This document shows, one piece after another, positions 14,399 to 23,859 of a stretch of 64,000 nt of DNA. This DNA comes from Palsa-504 sp963753225 (lineage in GTDB: Bacteria; Actinomycetota; Actinomycetes; Streptosporangiales; Streptosporangiaceae): positions 1 to 64,000 of the forward strand of contig CAVWBQ010000001.1 of NCBI GenBank assembly GCA_963753225.1, read 5' to 3'. The notes beneath the pieces are model-generated. The model saw only the letters and a list, made by a program, of their open reading frames with translations. It did no database searches and was not told the origin of the DNA. Position 1 is the stretch's first letter. Each line of letters opens with the position of its first letter. Made by a program: the position numbers and the translations under genes.

Positions 14399-16459
14399 AT
14401 GTTCATATGCATGTTCGATGAGAGCGCGGTGCTTGAGGGGCTGAACGAGCAGCAGCGGCGGGCGGCCACGCAGCAGGGCGGTCCGCTGCTGGTGCTGGCC
14501 GGGGCGGGCACCGGGAAGACCAGGACACTGGTCGCGCGGGCGGCGTGGCTGCGCGGCAGCCAGGGCGTGCCGGCCAGCCGGATCCTGCTGCTGACCTTCA
14601 CCCGCCGCGCCGCCAGCGACATGCTCGCCCGGGCCGCGGCGTTTTTCGACGGCTCGTCTGGAGGAGCCGACAGGATCTGCGGCGGCACCTTCCACGCCAT
14701 CGCGCACAAGATCATCCGGCAGCACGCGGAGTCGTTCTCGCTGCCGCCGCAGTTCACCATCCTGGACCAGGGGGACGCCACCGACCTGCTGGACGTGCTG
14801 CGGCCGGACCACGGGCTTGACGGCACCGGACAGCGGGCGCCGCGGGCGGCGGCGTGCGCGGACATCTACGGCCGCTGCGTGAACACCGGGCGGCCGGTGA
14901 GCGAGGTGGTGACCGCCGGCTTCCCCTGGTGCAAGCCGTTCACCGCCCAGCTGGCCGCGCTGTTCCGCGCCTACACGGCGCGCAAGCGGGCCAGGAGCCT
15001 GCTGGACTTCGATGACCTGCTGCTGCTGTGGCAGGCCGCGCTGGCCGACCCGGTGGCGGGCCCGGTGCTGCGCGGCATGTTCGACGCGGTCCTGGTGGAC
15101 GAGTACCAGGACGTCAACGCCGTCCAGGCCAGCATCGTCCGGCTGCTGCAGCCGGACGGCAAGCAGCTGACCTGCGTGGGCGACGATGCGCAGGCCATCT
15201 ACGGGTTCCGCGGCGCCGACCCGGCGCACCTGCGGCAGCTGACCGCCGACTACCCGGGGCTCGACATCGTGCGGCTGGACCGCAACTACCGGTCCCGGCA
15301 GGGCGTTCTCGACCTGGCCAACGTCATCCGTCCGTCCTCCTCCGGGCTTGGGCTGACGCTGACCGGGGACCGCGGCCCGGGCATGTCGCCGATGCTCGTC
15401 CGCTGCCACGACGAGAGCACCCAGGCGCGGGAGATCTGCGCCCGGGTGCTCGAGGCGCACGAGGACGGCGCCGCGCTGCGCGACCAGGCGGTGCTGGTCC
15501 GCGCGGCCCATCACAGCGACCTGGTGGAGATCGAGCTGAGCGCGCGGAAGATCCCGTACGTAAAGTTCGGCGGGCTGCGGTTTACCGACACCGCCCACGT
15601 CAAGGACTTCCTCGCCGCCGCCAGGATCCTTGTCAATCCGGCCGACGAGCTGGCCTGGTTCCGGCTGCTCCGGCTGCACGAGGGCATCGGGCCGGCGCAC
15701 GCCCGCCGCGTCCTCGACGCCCTGGACCCGGGCGGCGCCGCGGGTTCGCCGGACGGCTGGGCTCCGGCGGCCGACGCGGCGCCGGCCCGGTCCCGGCGGG
15801 CGCTGACGGCCACCCTCGGCCGGCTCGCCGAGGCGGCCCAGCCGGAGGCGGCGACCCGGCGAGTGACGGCGGCGGAGCAGGCGACGGCGGTGCTGGCGCT
15901 GCTCGACCCGCTGATCCGTGCCCGTTATCCCGACGCCACGGCCCGGATCAGCGACCTGCAGCGGCTCGCCGATGCCGCCGCGGGACAGCCGTCGCTGCAC
16001 GAGGTGCTGGCCGAGCTGACCCTGGATCCCCCGGTCTCCGCGTCCGATCTGGCCGGGCCGCCCCGCCTCGACGAGGACTACCTGACCATCTCCACCATCC
16101 ATGCCGCCAAGGGCCTGGAGTGGCCGATCGTGCACCTGCCCCATCTGGTGGACGGCGCACTGCCCAGCGACATGGCCCTGGGTGACCCCGGCGGGCTGGC
16201 CGAGGAGCACCGCCTGTTCTACGTGGCCGTCACCCGGGCCCGCGATCAGCTGTACCTGTACGCGCCGCAGCGGCTGCATATCCACCGCCGCGGCCGCGAT
16301 GACCGGCACGGGTTCGGCCAGCTGACCCGGTTCCTCGACGCCGAGGCGCTTGCGGCCTGCGAGAGCGTCACCGCCGCCCCGCTGGTGCCCGCGCTGCCCG
16401 CGGTCGGATCCCTGGCCACGAAGATCGACGCGGCCCTCGGTGCCCTCTGGGACGGCTGA
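14399..16459 (+). CDS. UvrD/PcrA-type superfamily 1 DNA helicase
   Basis: A 686-residue ATP-dependent 3'-5' helicase. Motifs in order: Q-motif LNEQQRRAAT, Walker A AGAGTGKTRT (about 34-43), Ia LLTFTRRAASDM, Walker B VDEYQDVN, III GDDAQAIYGFRGAD, IV LDRNYRS, V TISTIHAAKGLEW and VI YVAVTRARDQLYLY. It ends without the C-terminal Tudor-like RNA-polymerase-binding extension of PcrA, so it is one of the shorter UvrD-like actinobacterial helicases. Starts at ATG 14399 or 14411 are both possible. The ribosome site is weak. Confidence 0.92.
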   Translation: MFICMFDESAVLEGLNEQQRRAATQQGGPLLVLAGAGTGKTRTLVARAAWLRGSQGVPASRILLLTFTRRAASDMLARAAAFFDGSSGGADRICGGTFHAIAHKIIRQHAESFSLPPQFTILDQGDATDLLDVLRPDHGLDGTGQRAPRAAACADIYGRCVNTGRPVSEVVTAGFPWCKPFTAQLAALFRAYTARKRARSLLDFDDLLLLWQAALADPVAGPVLRGMFDAVLVDEYQDVNAVQASIVRLLQPDGKQLTCVGDDAQAIYGFRGADPAHLRQLTADYPGLDIVRLDRNYRSRQGVLDLANVIRPSSSGLGLTLTGDRGPGMSPMLVRCHDESTQAREICARVLEAHEDGAALRDQAVLVRAAHHSDLVEIELSARKIPYVKFGGLRFTDTAHVKDFLAAARILVNPADELAWFRLLRLHEGIGPAHARRVLDALDPGGAAGSPDGWAPAADAAPARSRRALTATLGRLAEAAQPEAATRRVTAAEQATAVLALLDPLIRARYPDATARISDLQRLADAAAGQPSLHEVLAELTLDPPVSASDLAGPPRLDEDYLTISTIHAAKGLEWPIVHLPHLVDGALPSDMALGDPGGLAEEHRLFYVAVTRARDQLYLYAPQRLHIHRRGRDDRHGFGQLTRFLDAEALAACESVTAAPLVPALPAVGSLATKIDAALGALWDG

Positions 16460-16503
16460 ACGCTCTAAGCTCGCCTGATCGGCGTACTTCTGAGGGAGTT
16501 GTG

Positions 16504-18981
16504 ATGGCAGGTGGCCCGGCGCCGCTTCCGGCGGCGCAGGCGGTCCAGTCGTGGACGTCCGGGGCGAAAGACCTGGTCATGACCGCGCTGGGCACCAGCC
16601 GCGTGTGGGCGACGACCGGCCAGGGGATCTTCACCGAGATCTTCTGGCCCGCCGTGGACCAGCCCCAGGTCAAGGACCTCGGGTTCCTCGTCGGCGGTGC
16701 CGGCTGGTGGCGGGAGGTCAAGCGCGCAGGCAACTACACACTGTCCACTCCGGAGCCGGGTCTGATGCTGCCGACCGTCGTGCACGCCGGGAGGAGCCAG
16801 GCCTACCAGCTGACCCTGCGGCCGGTGGTGGACCCGGACCACGACGCACTGCTCATCGACTACGAACTCACGGGCGAGGGCGTGCGGCTCTACCCGTTGC
16901 TGGCCCCGCACCTGGGCGTCAGCCAGATCACCCCGGAGTCGCAGTGGGCGGCGCTCGGGGCTGACAATCAGGCTTGGACCGACCCGGCAGACCTGGCCCT
17001 GTTCGCCGGCGGCAGCAGCGGCTTCCTGTGCCTGCTCGCCGGGCCAGGCTTCACCCGCGCCGCAGCGGGCTACGTAGGCGACACCGACGGCTGGACCGAC
17101 TTCAGCCGGAACCAGTCGATGACGCTGACCTACAGCAAGGCCGGGCCCGGCGTCGTCGCCCTGACCGGGGAGCTGACGGCGGGCTCCGGGCTGCTCGCCC
17201 TGGGCTTCGGCGACAGCCAGGACGCGGCCCGCGCCGCGGCCCAGGCGGCCCTGGATGCCGGCTACGACGCGACGGCGGCAGCGTTCACCCGGGGCTGGCA
17301 GGCCTGGACGGCCGGCCTCACCCTGCCCGGGCCGGCCCAGCTGGCCCGGGCAGGGTCAGCCGCGCCGGCCGGGCTGGCCGACGCGCTGCGAGAGTCGGCG
17401 GTGGTGCTGCGAACCCACGCCGACCACGCCGTGTCCGGCGCCTACGTGGCCGGCCTCGCGATCCCGTGGGGGGACTACACCAACGACCCCGGCGGCTACC
17501 ACATGGTGCGGTGCCGTGACGGCGGGGAGACCGCGCTCGCGCTGGCGGCGGCCGGTCACACCGACGACGCCGCGACCGCGCTCGGTTACCTCGCCGGGCG
17601 GCAGAGCCAGGACGGGTCGTGGCCGCGGTGCTTCTTCGTGAGCCGGGTGCCCGCCGCCTTCGACCCGCAGGCGGCGGTGCAACTGGATGAGGTCGCGTTC
17701 CCGCTGCTGCTCGCGGGCAAGCTCGACGAACTCGGCGTGCCGATGCCCGCGGGCGCCGACAACGCCATCACCTCGGCGGCCGGCTACCTGGCCCGCAACG
17801 GCCCGGTGTCCGGCCAGGACGTGGACCGGTGGGAGGAGAACGCGGGCGCGAGCCCCTTCACCATCGGGCTGGAGATCGTCGCGATGCTGGTCGCCGCCAC
17901 CAGGATGACCGGTCCTGACCGAGCGCTCGCCCTGGCCCTGGCGGATAACTGGAACGAGCGCCTGGAAGAATTCACCTACGTGTCCGGGGACGAGATCGAC
18001 CAGGCTTTCGGCACCGACGGGCACTACGTCAGGATCGGGCTGCCCGGCAGCGGGCGCGTCGAGGAGCGCGATCAGCCGCAGGACACCCAGTCCGCCGACG
18101 CCGCGGCCCTGGTGGGCCTGGAGTTCGGCTACCTGCCGCGGCTCGGCCTGCGGGACCCGGCCGACAAGCGGGTCACCGACACGCTGGCCATTGTCGAGGC
18201 GATGCTCGGCGCAGACACCCCGAGCGGGCGTGCCTACCACCGCTACGACATCGACGGTTACGGGGAATGGCTGGACGGCAGCGGCTGGCCGGTCCGCAAG
18301 TTCGGCATCGGCCGGCCGTGGCCGCTGCTGGCCGGCGAGCGAGGGCACCTGGACGTCCTGGCGGGCGGGGACGCCCGGGCGCAACTGCAGGCGATGCTCG
18401 CCATGCGCGGCCGCGGCGGCTTGCTGCCGGAACAGATCTGGGACGCCGGCCCGCTCCCCCGGCAGAACCTTCGGCCGGGCCAGCCCACCGGCAGCGCGAT
18501 GCCGCTGGCGTGGGCACACAGTGAGCTGATCAAGCTCGCGGTGGCGGTCGCGACCGGCAAGCCGGTCGAACTGCTCACCCTGGTCAGCAACCGGTACCAC
18601 GCGGCCGTACCCGCCTCGCAGACCTGGTTCTGGCGGGACTCCGCCCCGGTCCTGGCGCTGCCGGAAGGGCGGGCCCTGGTGGTGGCCGACCTGGGCCCGT
18701 TCACCCTGCACTACGGGTTCGACGGCTGGGATCCGGCCACGATCACCGAACGGGACGCCCGTGGCCTCGGTCTCGGCCTGTTCGGGGTCACCCTCACCCC
18801 GGCCGATCTCGCCGGGCGGGCCAGCCTGCAGTTCGTGCGGCGCTACCCGGCCGGCCGCTGGGAAGCCGCCACCCGGCACGACGTCACGCTGGGCGCGGCC
18901 GGGCCCGCCACCCTCCGGCTGTCAGGCACCCATCTCGGCCGCCTCGCCGCCGCGGGCGGCGGCTGGCTACCGGTCAGGTAA
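16504..18981 (+). CDS. GH15 glucoamylase-like glycoside hydrolase
   Basis: About 825 residues. An N-terminal beta-sandwich (about 1-270, beginning WTSGAKDLVMTALGTSRVWAT in two parts) precedes an (alpha/alpha)6 barrel typical of bacterial glucoamylases and dextran glucosidases. The putative general acid is in VDRWEENAG (about residue 443) and the base in LLPEQIWDA (about 643). Both Glu are present. There is no clear signal peptide, so it may act inside the cell on glycogen- or maltodextrin-type glucans, or leave by a non-classical route. GTG 16501 directly precedes ATG 16504, and GAGGGAG lies 4-10 nt upstream. It converges on, and overlaps by 15 nt, the DUF2127 gene. Confidence 0.9.
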   Translation: MAGGPAPLPAAQAVQSWTSGAKDLVMTALGTSRVWATTGQGIFTEIFWPAVDQPQVKDLGFLVGGAGWWREVKRAGNYTLSTPEPGLMLPTVVHAGRSQAYQLTLRPVVDPDHDALLIDYELTGEGVRLYPLLAPHLGVSQITPESQWAALGADNQAWTDPADLALFAGGSSGFLCLLAGPGFTRAAAGYVGDTDGWTDFSRNQSMTLTYSKAGPGVVALTGELTAGSGLLALGFGDSQDAARAAAQAALDAGYDATAAAFTRGWQAWTAGLTLPGPAQLARAGSAAPAGLADALRESAVVLRTHADHAVSGAYVAGLAIPWGDYTNDPGGYHMVRCRDGGETALALAAAGHTDDAATALGYLAGRQSQDGSWPRCFFVSRVPAAFDPQAAVQLDEVAFPLLLAGKLDELGVPMPAGADNAITSAAGYLARNGPVSGQDVDRWEENAGASPFTIGLEIVAMLVAATRMTGPDRALALALADNWNERLEEFTYVSGDEIDQAFGTDGHYVRIGLPGSGRVEERDQPQDTQSADAAALVGLEFGYLPRLGLRDPADKRVTDTLAIVEAMLGADTPSGRAYHRYDIDGYGEWLDGSGWPVRKFGIGRPWPLLAGERGHLDVLAGGDARAQLQAMLAMRGRGGLLPEQIWDAGPLPRQNLRPGQPTGSAMPLAWAHSELIKLAVAVATGKPVELLTLVSNRYHAAVPASQTWFWRDSAPVLALPEGRALVVADLGPFTLHYGFDGWDPATITERDARGLGLGLFGVTLTPADLAGRASLQFVRRYPAGRWEAATRHDVTLGAAGPATLRLSGTHLGRLAAAGGGWLPVR

Positions 18982-19857
18982 CAGGGGCTCAGGGGTGCTC
19001 TTCGGCGTGGCGCGCTCGATCGCCGTCCATCCGGTATCCGCCTCGCGCGCGGCCTGCTCGGCCCGGCCGCCGCCGCGCAGGCCGAACAGGCGCTTGGCGT
19101 ACAGGAGGTAGACCGCGATGGTCACGTTGATGATGAACGCCAGCACCTTCAGCGCGGTGATGCCCTTGATCAGCTCATCGATCTCGTACGGGATGAAGAC
19201 GATCGTCGCCACGAACGTCAGGTACTCCGCCCACCGCCTGGCGAACCAGAGCCCGATCGCCTCGATGCCCTCCAGCAGCGCGTATGCGGCGATGGCCGCG
19301 CCGGCCAGGTACAGGTTCTTGATGCTGACGGCGAACAGGTACTGCAGGTCGTGCACGATGCCGTGCTTGCTGTTCGTCAGCGGGCCGCCCACGCCGCCCT
19401 GCAGGTCGTTGAGGATGCGGGTGAACTCCGCGTTCAGCGCGGCGCGGTCGCCGGCGAACAGCAGCACGGCCGCGGCGAGCGCGCTCAGGATCAGGAAGTG
19501 AAGCATCCGGTCCACGGCGATCAGACGCAGGACGTAGCGGTCGCGCAGCGGCTTGCCCCGCAGCGGCAGCATGATCTCGTCCTTGGCCGGCGGGTACTTC
19601 CTGGTCGGATGCTCCGGCGGGGTGAGCGCCAGCCAGGAGTCGCAGCGCAGGCACCGGTACCAGCGCAGGCCGCCAGAATCCCGGGCGAACAGCTCGTCCT
19701 CGGGACGCAGCGCGGCCGCCTCCGTGCCCACGATCTCGTGGCCGTGCAGGCCGCAGCCGATCAGCTCATAGCGCAGCTTCGGGCGGAAGCGGCGCGGCTT
19801 CTCGGTCCCCGGCGCCGCGACGTGCGCCGAAGGCGGAGTACCGGCGTTCATCTGCAC
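18967..19857 (-). CDS. DUF2127 integral membrane protein
   Basis: A 296-residue protein. A soluble N-terminal region has four Cys/His residues (IGCGLHGHE and YRCLRCDSWLAL) that could hold a zinc ion. Four membrane spans characteristic of DUF2127 follow (HFLILSALAAAVLLFAG, NLYLAGAAIAAYALLEGIEA, WAEYLTFVATIVFIPYEI, VLAFIINVTIAVYLLYAKRL). It ends in a polar tail. The start is ATG 19857 (MQMNAGTPP). The cytoplasmic zinc-like module is common in actinobacterial members. The physiological role is unknown. Confidence 0.85.
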   Translation of the reverse strand: MQMNAGTPPSAHVAAPGTEKPRRFRPKLRYELIGCGLHGHEIVGTEAAALRPEDELFARDSGGLRWYRCLRCDSWLALTPPEHPTRKYPPAKDEIMLPLRGKPLRDRYVLRLIAVDRMLHFLILSALAAAVLLFAGDRAALNAEFTRILNDLQGGVGGPLTNSKHGIVHDLQYLFAVSIKNLYLAGAAIAAYALLEGIEAIGLWFARRWAEYLTFVATIVFIPYEIDELIKGITALKVLAFIINVTIAVYLLYAKRLFGLRGGGRAEQAAREADTGWTAIERATPKSTPEPLLPDR

Positions 19858-20358
19858 CCATCACCCTTCATCGCAAGGAGCCTAGCGGGTGAGCTCGGCG
19901 GGCAGGTCACGCTCGCGGGCAGGCCGGGCTTCATGAAGAAAACATGACGCGCCTGAGACGGGAAAGCCCAGGTGAGACGCCTGGAGCATGCTTTGGTCCC
20001 GGGTAATGCGGCTTTTCGGTGCTAGCTGTTTGAACCCGATTGGGCGAGCAACCGCACCTAAGGGCGGAGGGGGGCTTTTACGTGGTTTGCTCCTGCCAGT
20101 CCCGTCTGCGGGGTCTTGGGGGGCGCTTGGGAGGGCGCTCGGAGACCCCGGATCCGGGGACGACGGTTCGGACTGCCGCCGGGCATCCAGATCCCGGGGC
20201 GGGGGCCTGCGGTCGTGGTCGCCGGTTACGGCGGAACCGCAAAGGATGTATCACGTCGCTGGTTACCCCCTCTGGCCATGTGGACCGCAGACGTTCCCAA
20301 GCCGCGTTCGCCGCGGAAATCTGGGGATTTGCGCTCCGTTGTCGATGAGGAGGGCATC
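19858..20358. promoter_or_regulatory. 500-bp leader before the Dap/NRPS operon
   Basis: No convincing gene. The sbnA frame is open upstream to 20116, but that stretch has no conserved start and ordinary intergenic composition. It contains a weak 8-bp inverted repeat (20109-20116 with 20143-20150, CGGGGTCT/AGACCCCG) and a lower-GC patch at about 20000-20040. It is presumably the operon's promoter and leader. No specific operator could be assigned. Confidence 0.4.
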
Positions 20359-21357
20359 GTGACAGTCATTTCAGTTCCGCAGGCTTTCAACGAAGAGGAG
20401 CTCTACGTCGACCTCCGGTCGATCTTTGCTCACCCCCTGTTCCTGAAGTGCGAGGGTTTCAACTTCGCGGGCTCGATCAAGCTCAAGGCGGCGGCCGCGA
20501 TGGTAGAGGCCGCGGACCGGGACGGAGTCCTGACGCCAGACTCGATCCTGGTCGAGTCGTCGTCCGGGAACCTGGGCGTGGCGCTGAGCATGATCGCGGC
20601 GAGCAAGGGTTACCGGTTTCTGTGCGTGACCGACTCCCGCTGCAACTTGTCGACCAGGCTGCTGATGGAGGCGCTGGGCAGCGAGGTGCACGTCATCTCC
20701 GACCCTGCTGGGGTCGGCGGGTTCCTCGGTGCGCGGCTTGACTACGTGCGCGCGCTGTGTGCCTCGGATGACAGGTACGTCTGGCTCAACCAGTACACCA
20801 ACCAGGGCAACTGGCAGGCGCACTATCGCACCACGGCGCCAGCCATCGCCCGCCAGTTCCCGCAGCTTGACGTGCTGTTCGTCGGGGCTGGCACCACGGG
20901 TACCTTGACGGGTTGCGCACGCTATTTCAAGCAGCGGCACCGCCGGGTGCGCATCGTGGCGGTGGACAGCGTGGGCTCGGTGACGTTCGGCGGGCCGGCA
21001 GGCCGGCGGATGATCCCTGGCCTGGGCGCCAGCGTCCGCCCGCCGATGCTTGACGAGTCATTGATTGACGAGGTGGTACGGGTTGACGAGGCGGACACCA
21101 TCCGGGCCTGCCACCGCCTGGCCCGGCGCGGCTTCCTGTTCGGCGGCTCCACCGGCACGGTGGTCAGCGGCGCCATGGACTGGCTGTCGCGGCATGACAC
21201 GAGCGGCCTGACCGCGGTGGCCATCGCGCCCGACCTGGGCGAGCGCTACCTCGACACCGTTTATCAGACCAACTGGATCGAAGCCATTTACGGCAAGGAC
21301 GTGCTGAGAAGCGACTTCGACGTCCCGGTCCAGGCCCTTCACCAGACCGCCTTCTGA
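20359..21357 (+). CDS. sbnA: SbnA-like N-(2-amino-2-carboxyethyl)-L-glutamate synthase (Dap biosynthesis)
   Basis: A 332-residue PLP enzyme of the cysteine-synthase fold. In the SbnA subfamily, O-phospho-L-serine and L-glutamate are joined to give N-(2-amino-2-carboxyethyl)-glutamate, the first step to L-2,3-diaminopropionate. The PLP lysine lies in GFNFAGSIKLKAA, the substrate loop in ESSSGNLGVAL and the phosphate loop in GAGTTGTLTG. GTG 20359 is chosen because GAGGAGG precedes it by about 7 nt. Subfamily assignment is supported by the sbnB-like gene at the other end of the same operon. It probably supplies monomer to the NRPS genes. Confidence 0.88.
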   Translation: MTVISVPQAFNEEELYVDLRSIFAHPLFLKCEGFNFAGSIKLKAAAAMVEAADRDGVLTPDSILVESSSGNLGVALSMIAASKGYRFLCVTDSRCNLSTRLLMEALGSEVHVISDPAGVGGFLGARLDYVRALCASDDRYVWLNQYTNQGNWQAHYRTTAPAIARQFPQLDVLFVGAGTTGTLTGCARYFKQRHRRVRIVAVDSVGSVTFGGPAGRRMIPGLGASVRPPMLDESLIDEVVRVDEADTIRACHRLARRGFLFGGSTGTVVSGAMDWLSRHDTSGLTAVAIAPDLGERYLDTVYQTNWIEAIYGKDVLRSDFDVPVQALHQTAF

Positions 21358-21371
21358 TCCGGGAGATCGTG

Positions 21372-23858
21372 ATGGGAAGTCTGGCAGGGACCCTTACCGC
21401 CGAGCCGGCGACCAGCGCCGAGGCAGTTCTCGCCGAGATGCTGGCCGACGTGATGAAGATCGAGCAGGTGCCCCTCAAGAGTCATTTCTTCGACGACCTG
21501 GGCGCGGACTCGCTGGTAATGGCCAAGTTCTGCGCGCGGGTAAGGAAGCGCGAGGGCCTGCCCGTGATGTCCATGAAGGACATCTACGCGAATCCGACGA
21601 TCATGAGCCTGGCGGAGGCGTTCGGGATAGCCGAGGCCGAGGCCGAGGTCCAGGTGGACCTGGACGCGATACCCACCCTGATCCAGCCGCGCGATCCGAT
21701 CCTGCTCCGGTCGGCGGCGCCGGCCAGCACGCGGCAGTACCTCACGTGCGGGGCGCTGCAGTTCCTGTTCTTCCTCGGCTACGCCTGGGTGGCCGCGCTG
21801 GTCGGCGCCAGGGCCTACGAGTGGATATCGGCCGCCCAGGGCTACGGGGCGATCTACCTGAGGTCGGTGGTATTCGGCGGCGGGGGCTTCATCATCCTGT
21901 GCACCATTCCGATCCTGGCCAAGTGGGTGCTCATCGGCAGATGGAAGCCCCAGCAGATCCGCATCTGGAGTCTGGGATACTTCCGCTTCTGGGTCGTCAA
22001 GACGCTGGTCAGGTCGAACCCCCTGGCCATGCTGACCGTCGGCTCGCCGCTTTACACGTGGTATCTGAGGGCGCTGGGCGCCAAGGTCGGACGGGGGACG
22101 GTGATCTTCTCCCGCCATGTGCCGATCTGCACCGACCTGCTCACCATCGGCCCGGACACGGTGATCCGCAAGGAGTCGTTCTTCGACTGCTACCGGGCTT
22201 ACGGGGGCTGGATCCAGACCGGCCGGGTCACCCTCGGCCGGAACGTGCTCATCGGCGAGAAGGCCGTGCTCGACATCAATACCTCGATGGGCGACGTGTC
22301 GCAGCTCGGCCACGCCTCCTCATTGCACAGCGGCCAGCGGGTCCGGACCGGCGAGCGCTGGCACGGGTCCCCGGCCCAGCGCACCAAGGTGAATTACCTG
22401 CGGGTCTCGTCCAGGCCCTGCGGCTGGTGGCGCCGGTTCAGGTTCAGCGCCGTCACCCTGCTTTGCCTGTTTTTCCTGTCCCTGCCGCTGCTAGAGGGGG
22501 GCATGTTCCTGCTCCTGACGGCGGTGCCGAAGCTCGGCACGGTGCTGAACCCCAGCACGGATGCGTTCACCACGTCCTCGCTGTACCTGGACGCGCTGTT
22601 CCTCTCGCTGGTGCTGTTCTTCGGCCCGGTGTTCCTCGGCCTGCTCGTCGTGGCGACCGTGCCCCGCCTGCTCAGCCTGTTCGTCAAGCCGAGCACGGTC
22701 TATCCGCTGTTCGGGTTCCACGACAGGATCCACCGGACCATCACCCGGATGACCGGCGCGAAGTTCTTCACCCGCATGTTCGGGGACAGCTCCTACATCG
22801 TCCACTACCTGCGCTGGCTGGGGTACGACCTGGGCCAGGTCGTGCAGAGCGGGTCGAACTTCGGCACCGACGTGGGACACGAGACCCCGTACATGACCAT
22901 CATCGGCAGCGGGACGATGGTCGCCGACGGCCTGCACATCATGAACGCCGACATCTCGGCCACGTCGTTCCGCGTCTCCCCGGTGTACATCGGGGGGGAC
23001 AGCTTCTTCGGGAACAACATCTTCTACCCGGCTGGCGGCCGGGTCGGCGACAACTGCCTGATCGCGACCAAGACGATGATCCCGCTCGACGGCAAGGTCC
23101 GCGAAGGGGTCGGGCTGCTCGGCTCGCCGCCGTTTGAGATCCCGCGGACGGTGGACCGCGATCAGGCGCTCGCGCTGGACGAACCTGAGCGGCGGCGGCG
23201 GCTGCGCGCGAAGAACTGGCACAACCTGCGGACCATCGGCATCTTCCTGTTCGCACGCTGGCTGCACGTGTTCCTGGTCACCGCCTTCGCGCTGGCCGCC
23301 TTTGACTCGTACGGCGGGTTTGCGCAGCTGGAGATGGGGCTCCTGTTCGCGGCGAGCTTCCTGATCACGCCCGTCTACTTCGTGCTCGTGGAGCGACTGA
23401 TCAGGGGTTTCCGCCTCCTGCAACCGCAGCACTGCTCCATTTACGACCCGTATTTCTGGCGGCACGAGCGCCTGTGGAAGGTGCCGGCCGAGCTATACGT
23501 GCGTATGTTCGACGGCACGCCGTTCAAGAACGTGGTCTGGCGGGGGCTCGGCGCCAAGGTGGGCAAGAGGGTCTTTGACGATGGCTGCCATTTCACGGAG
23601 CGGAGCCTGACCATCGTCGGCGATGACGTCACGCTCAACGCCGGATCTGAGATCCAGTGCCATTCCCAGGAGGACGGCGCGTTCAAGTCCGACCGCACCA
23701 CGATCGGCAACGGCTGCACCATCGGCGTCGGCGCGATGGTCCATTACGGCGTGACGATGGGCGAGCGCTCGGTGCTCGCCGCCGATTCATTCCTGATGAA
23801 GGGCGAGGAAATCCCGCCGCACGCGCGGTGGGGGGGAAACCCCGCGAGGGAGATGTGA
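21372..23858 (+). CDS. stand-alone carrier domain plus Pls-type six-span membrane acyltransferase-like protein
   Basis: An 828-residue protein. Residues 15-85 are a phosphopantetheine carrier domain (FFDDLGADSLVMAKF, Ser47 is the attachment site). The rest alternates membrane pairs (about 129-190, 356-434, 622-676) with three left-handed parallel beta-helix acyltransferase-like domains (about 236-345, 493-590, 727-828). This matches the T-TM-C1-C2-C3 layout of epsilon-poly-L-lysine synthetase (Pls/PosA family) but lacks its N-terminal adenylation domain. ATG 21372 is 14 nt after the sbnA stop behind GGGAGA, and an overlapping GTG at 21369 is possible. It probably forms amide bonds at the membrane using monomers activated by the neighbouring NRPS (inference). 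Confidence 0.85.
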   Translation: MGSLAGTLTAEPATSAEAVLAEMLADVMKIEQVPLKSHFFDDLGADSLVMAKFCARVRKREGLPVMSMKDIYANPTIMSLAEAFGIAEAEAEVQVDLDAIPTLIQPRDPILLRSAAPASTRQYLTCGALQFLFFLGYAWVAALVGARAYEWISAAQGYGAIYLRSVVFGGGGFIILCTIPILAKWVLIGRWKPQQIRIWSLGYFRFWVVKTLVRSNPLAMLTVGSPLYTWYLRALGAKVGRGTVIFSRHVPICTDLLTIGPDTVIRKESFFDCYRAYGGWIQTGRVTLGRNVLIGEKAVLDINTSMGDVSQLGHASSLHSGQRVRTGERWHGSPAQRTKVNYLRVSSRPCGWWRRFRFSAVTLLCLFFLSLPLLEGGMFLLLTAVPKLGTVLNPSTDAFTTSSLYLDALFLSLVLFFGPVFLGLLVVATVPRLLSLFVKPSTVYPLFGFHDRIHRTITRMTGAKFFTRMFGDSSYIVHYLRWLGYDLGQVVQSGSNFGTDVGHETPYMTIIGSGTMVADGLHIMNADISATSFRVSPVYIGGDSFFGNNIFYPAGGRVGDNCLIATKTMIPLDGKVREGVGLLGSPPFEIPRTVDRDQALALDEPERRRRLRAKNWHNLRTIGIFLFARWLHVFLVTAFALAAFDSYGGFAQLEMGLLFAASFLITPVYFVLVERLIRGFRLLQPQHCSIYDPYFWRHERLWKVPAELYVRMFDGTPFKNVVWRGLGAKVGKRVFDDGCHFTERSLTIVGDDVTLNAGSEIQCHSQEDGAFKSDRTTIGNGCTIGVGAMVHYGVTMGERSVLAADSFLMKGEEIPPHARWGGNPAREM

Positions 23859-23859
23859 C

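Noticed and set aside
14351..16309. 652-codon minus-strand ORF opposite the helicase
   Set aside because: Shadow frame; all SF1 helicase motifs are on the plus strand.
20116..20358. In-frame upstream extension of sbnA
   Set aside because: No conserved residues, and a strong GAGGAGG ribosome site precedes GTG 20359.
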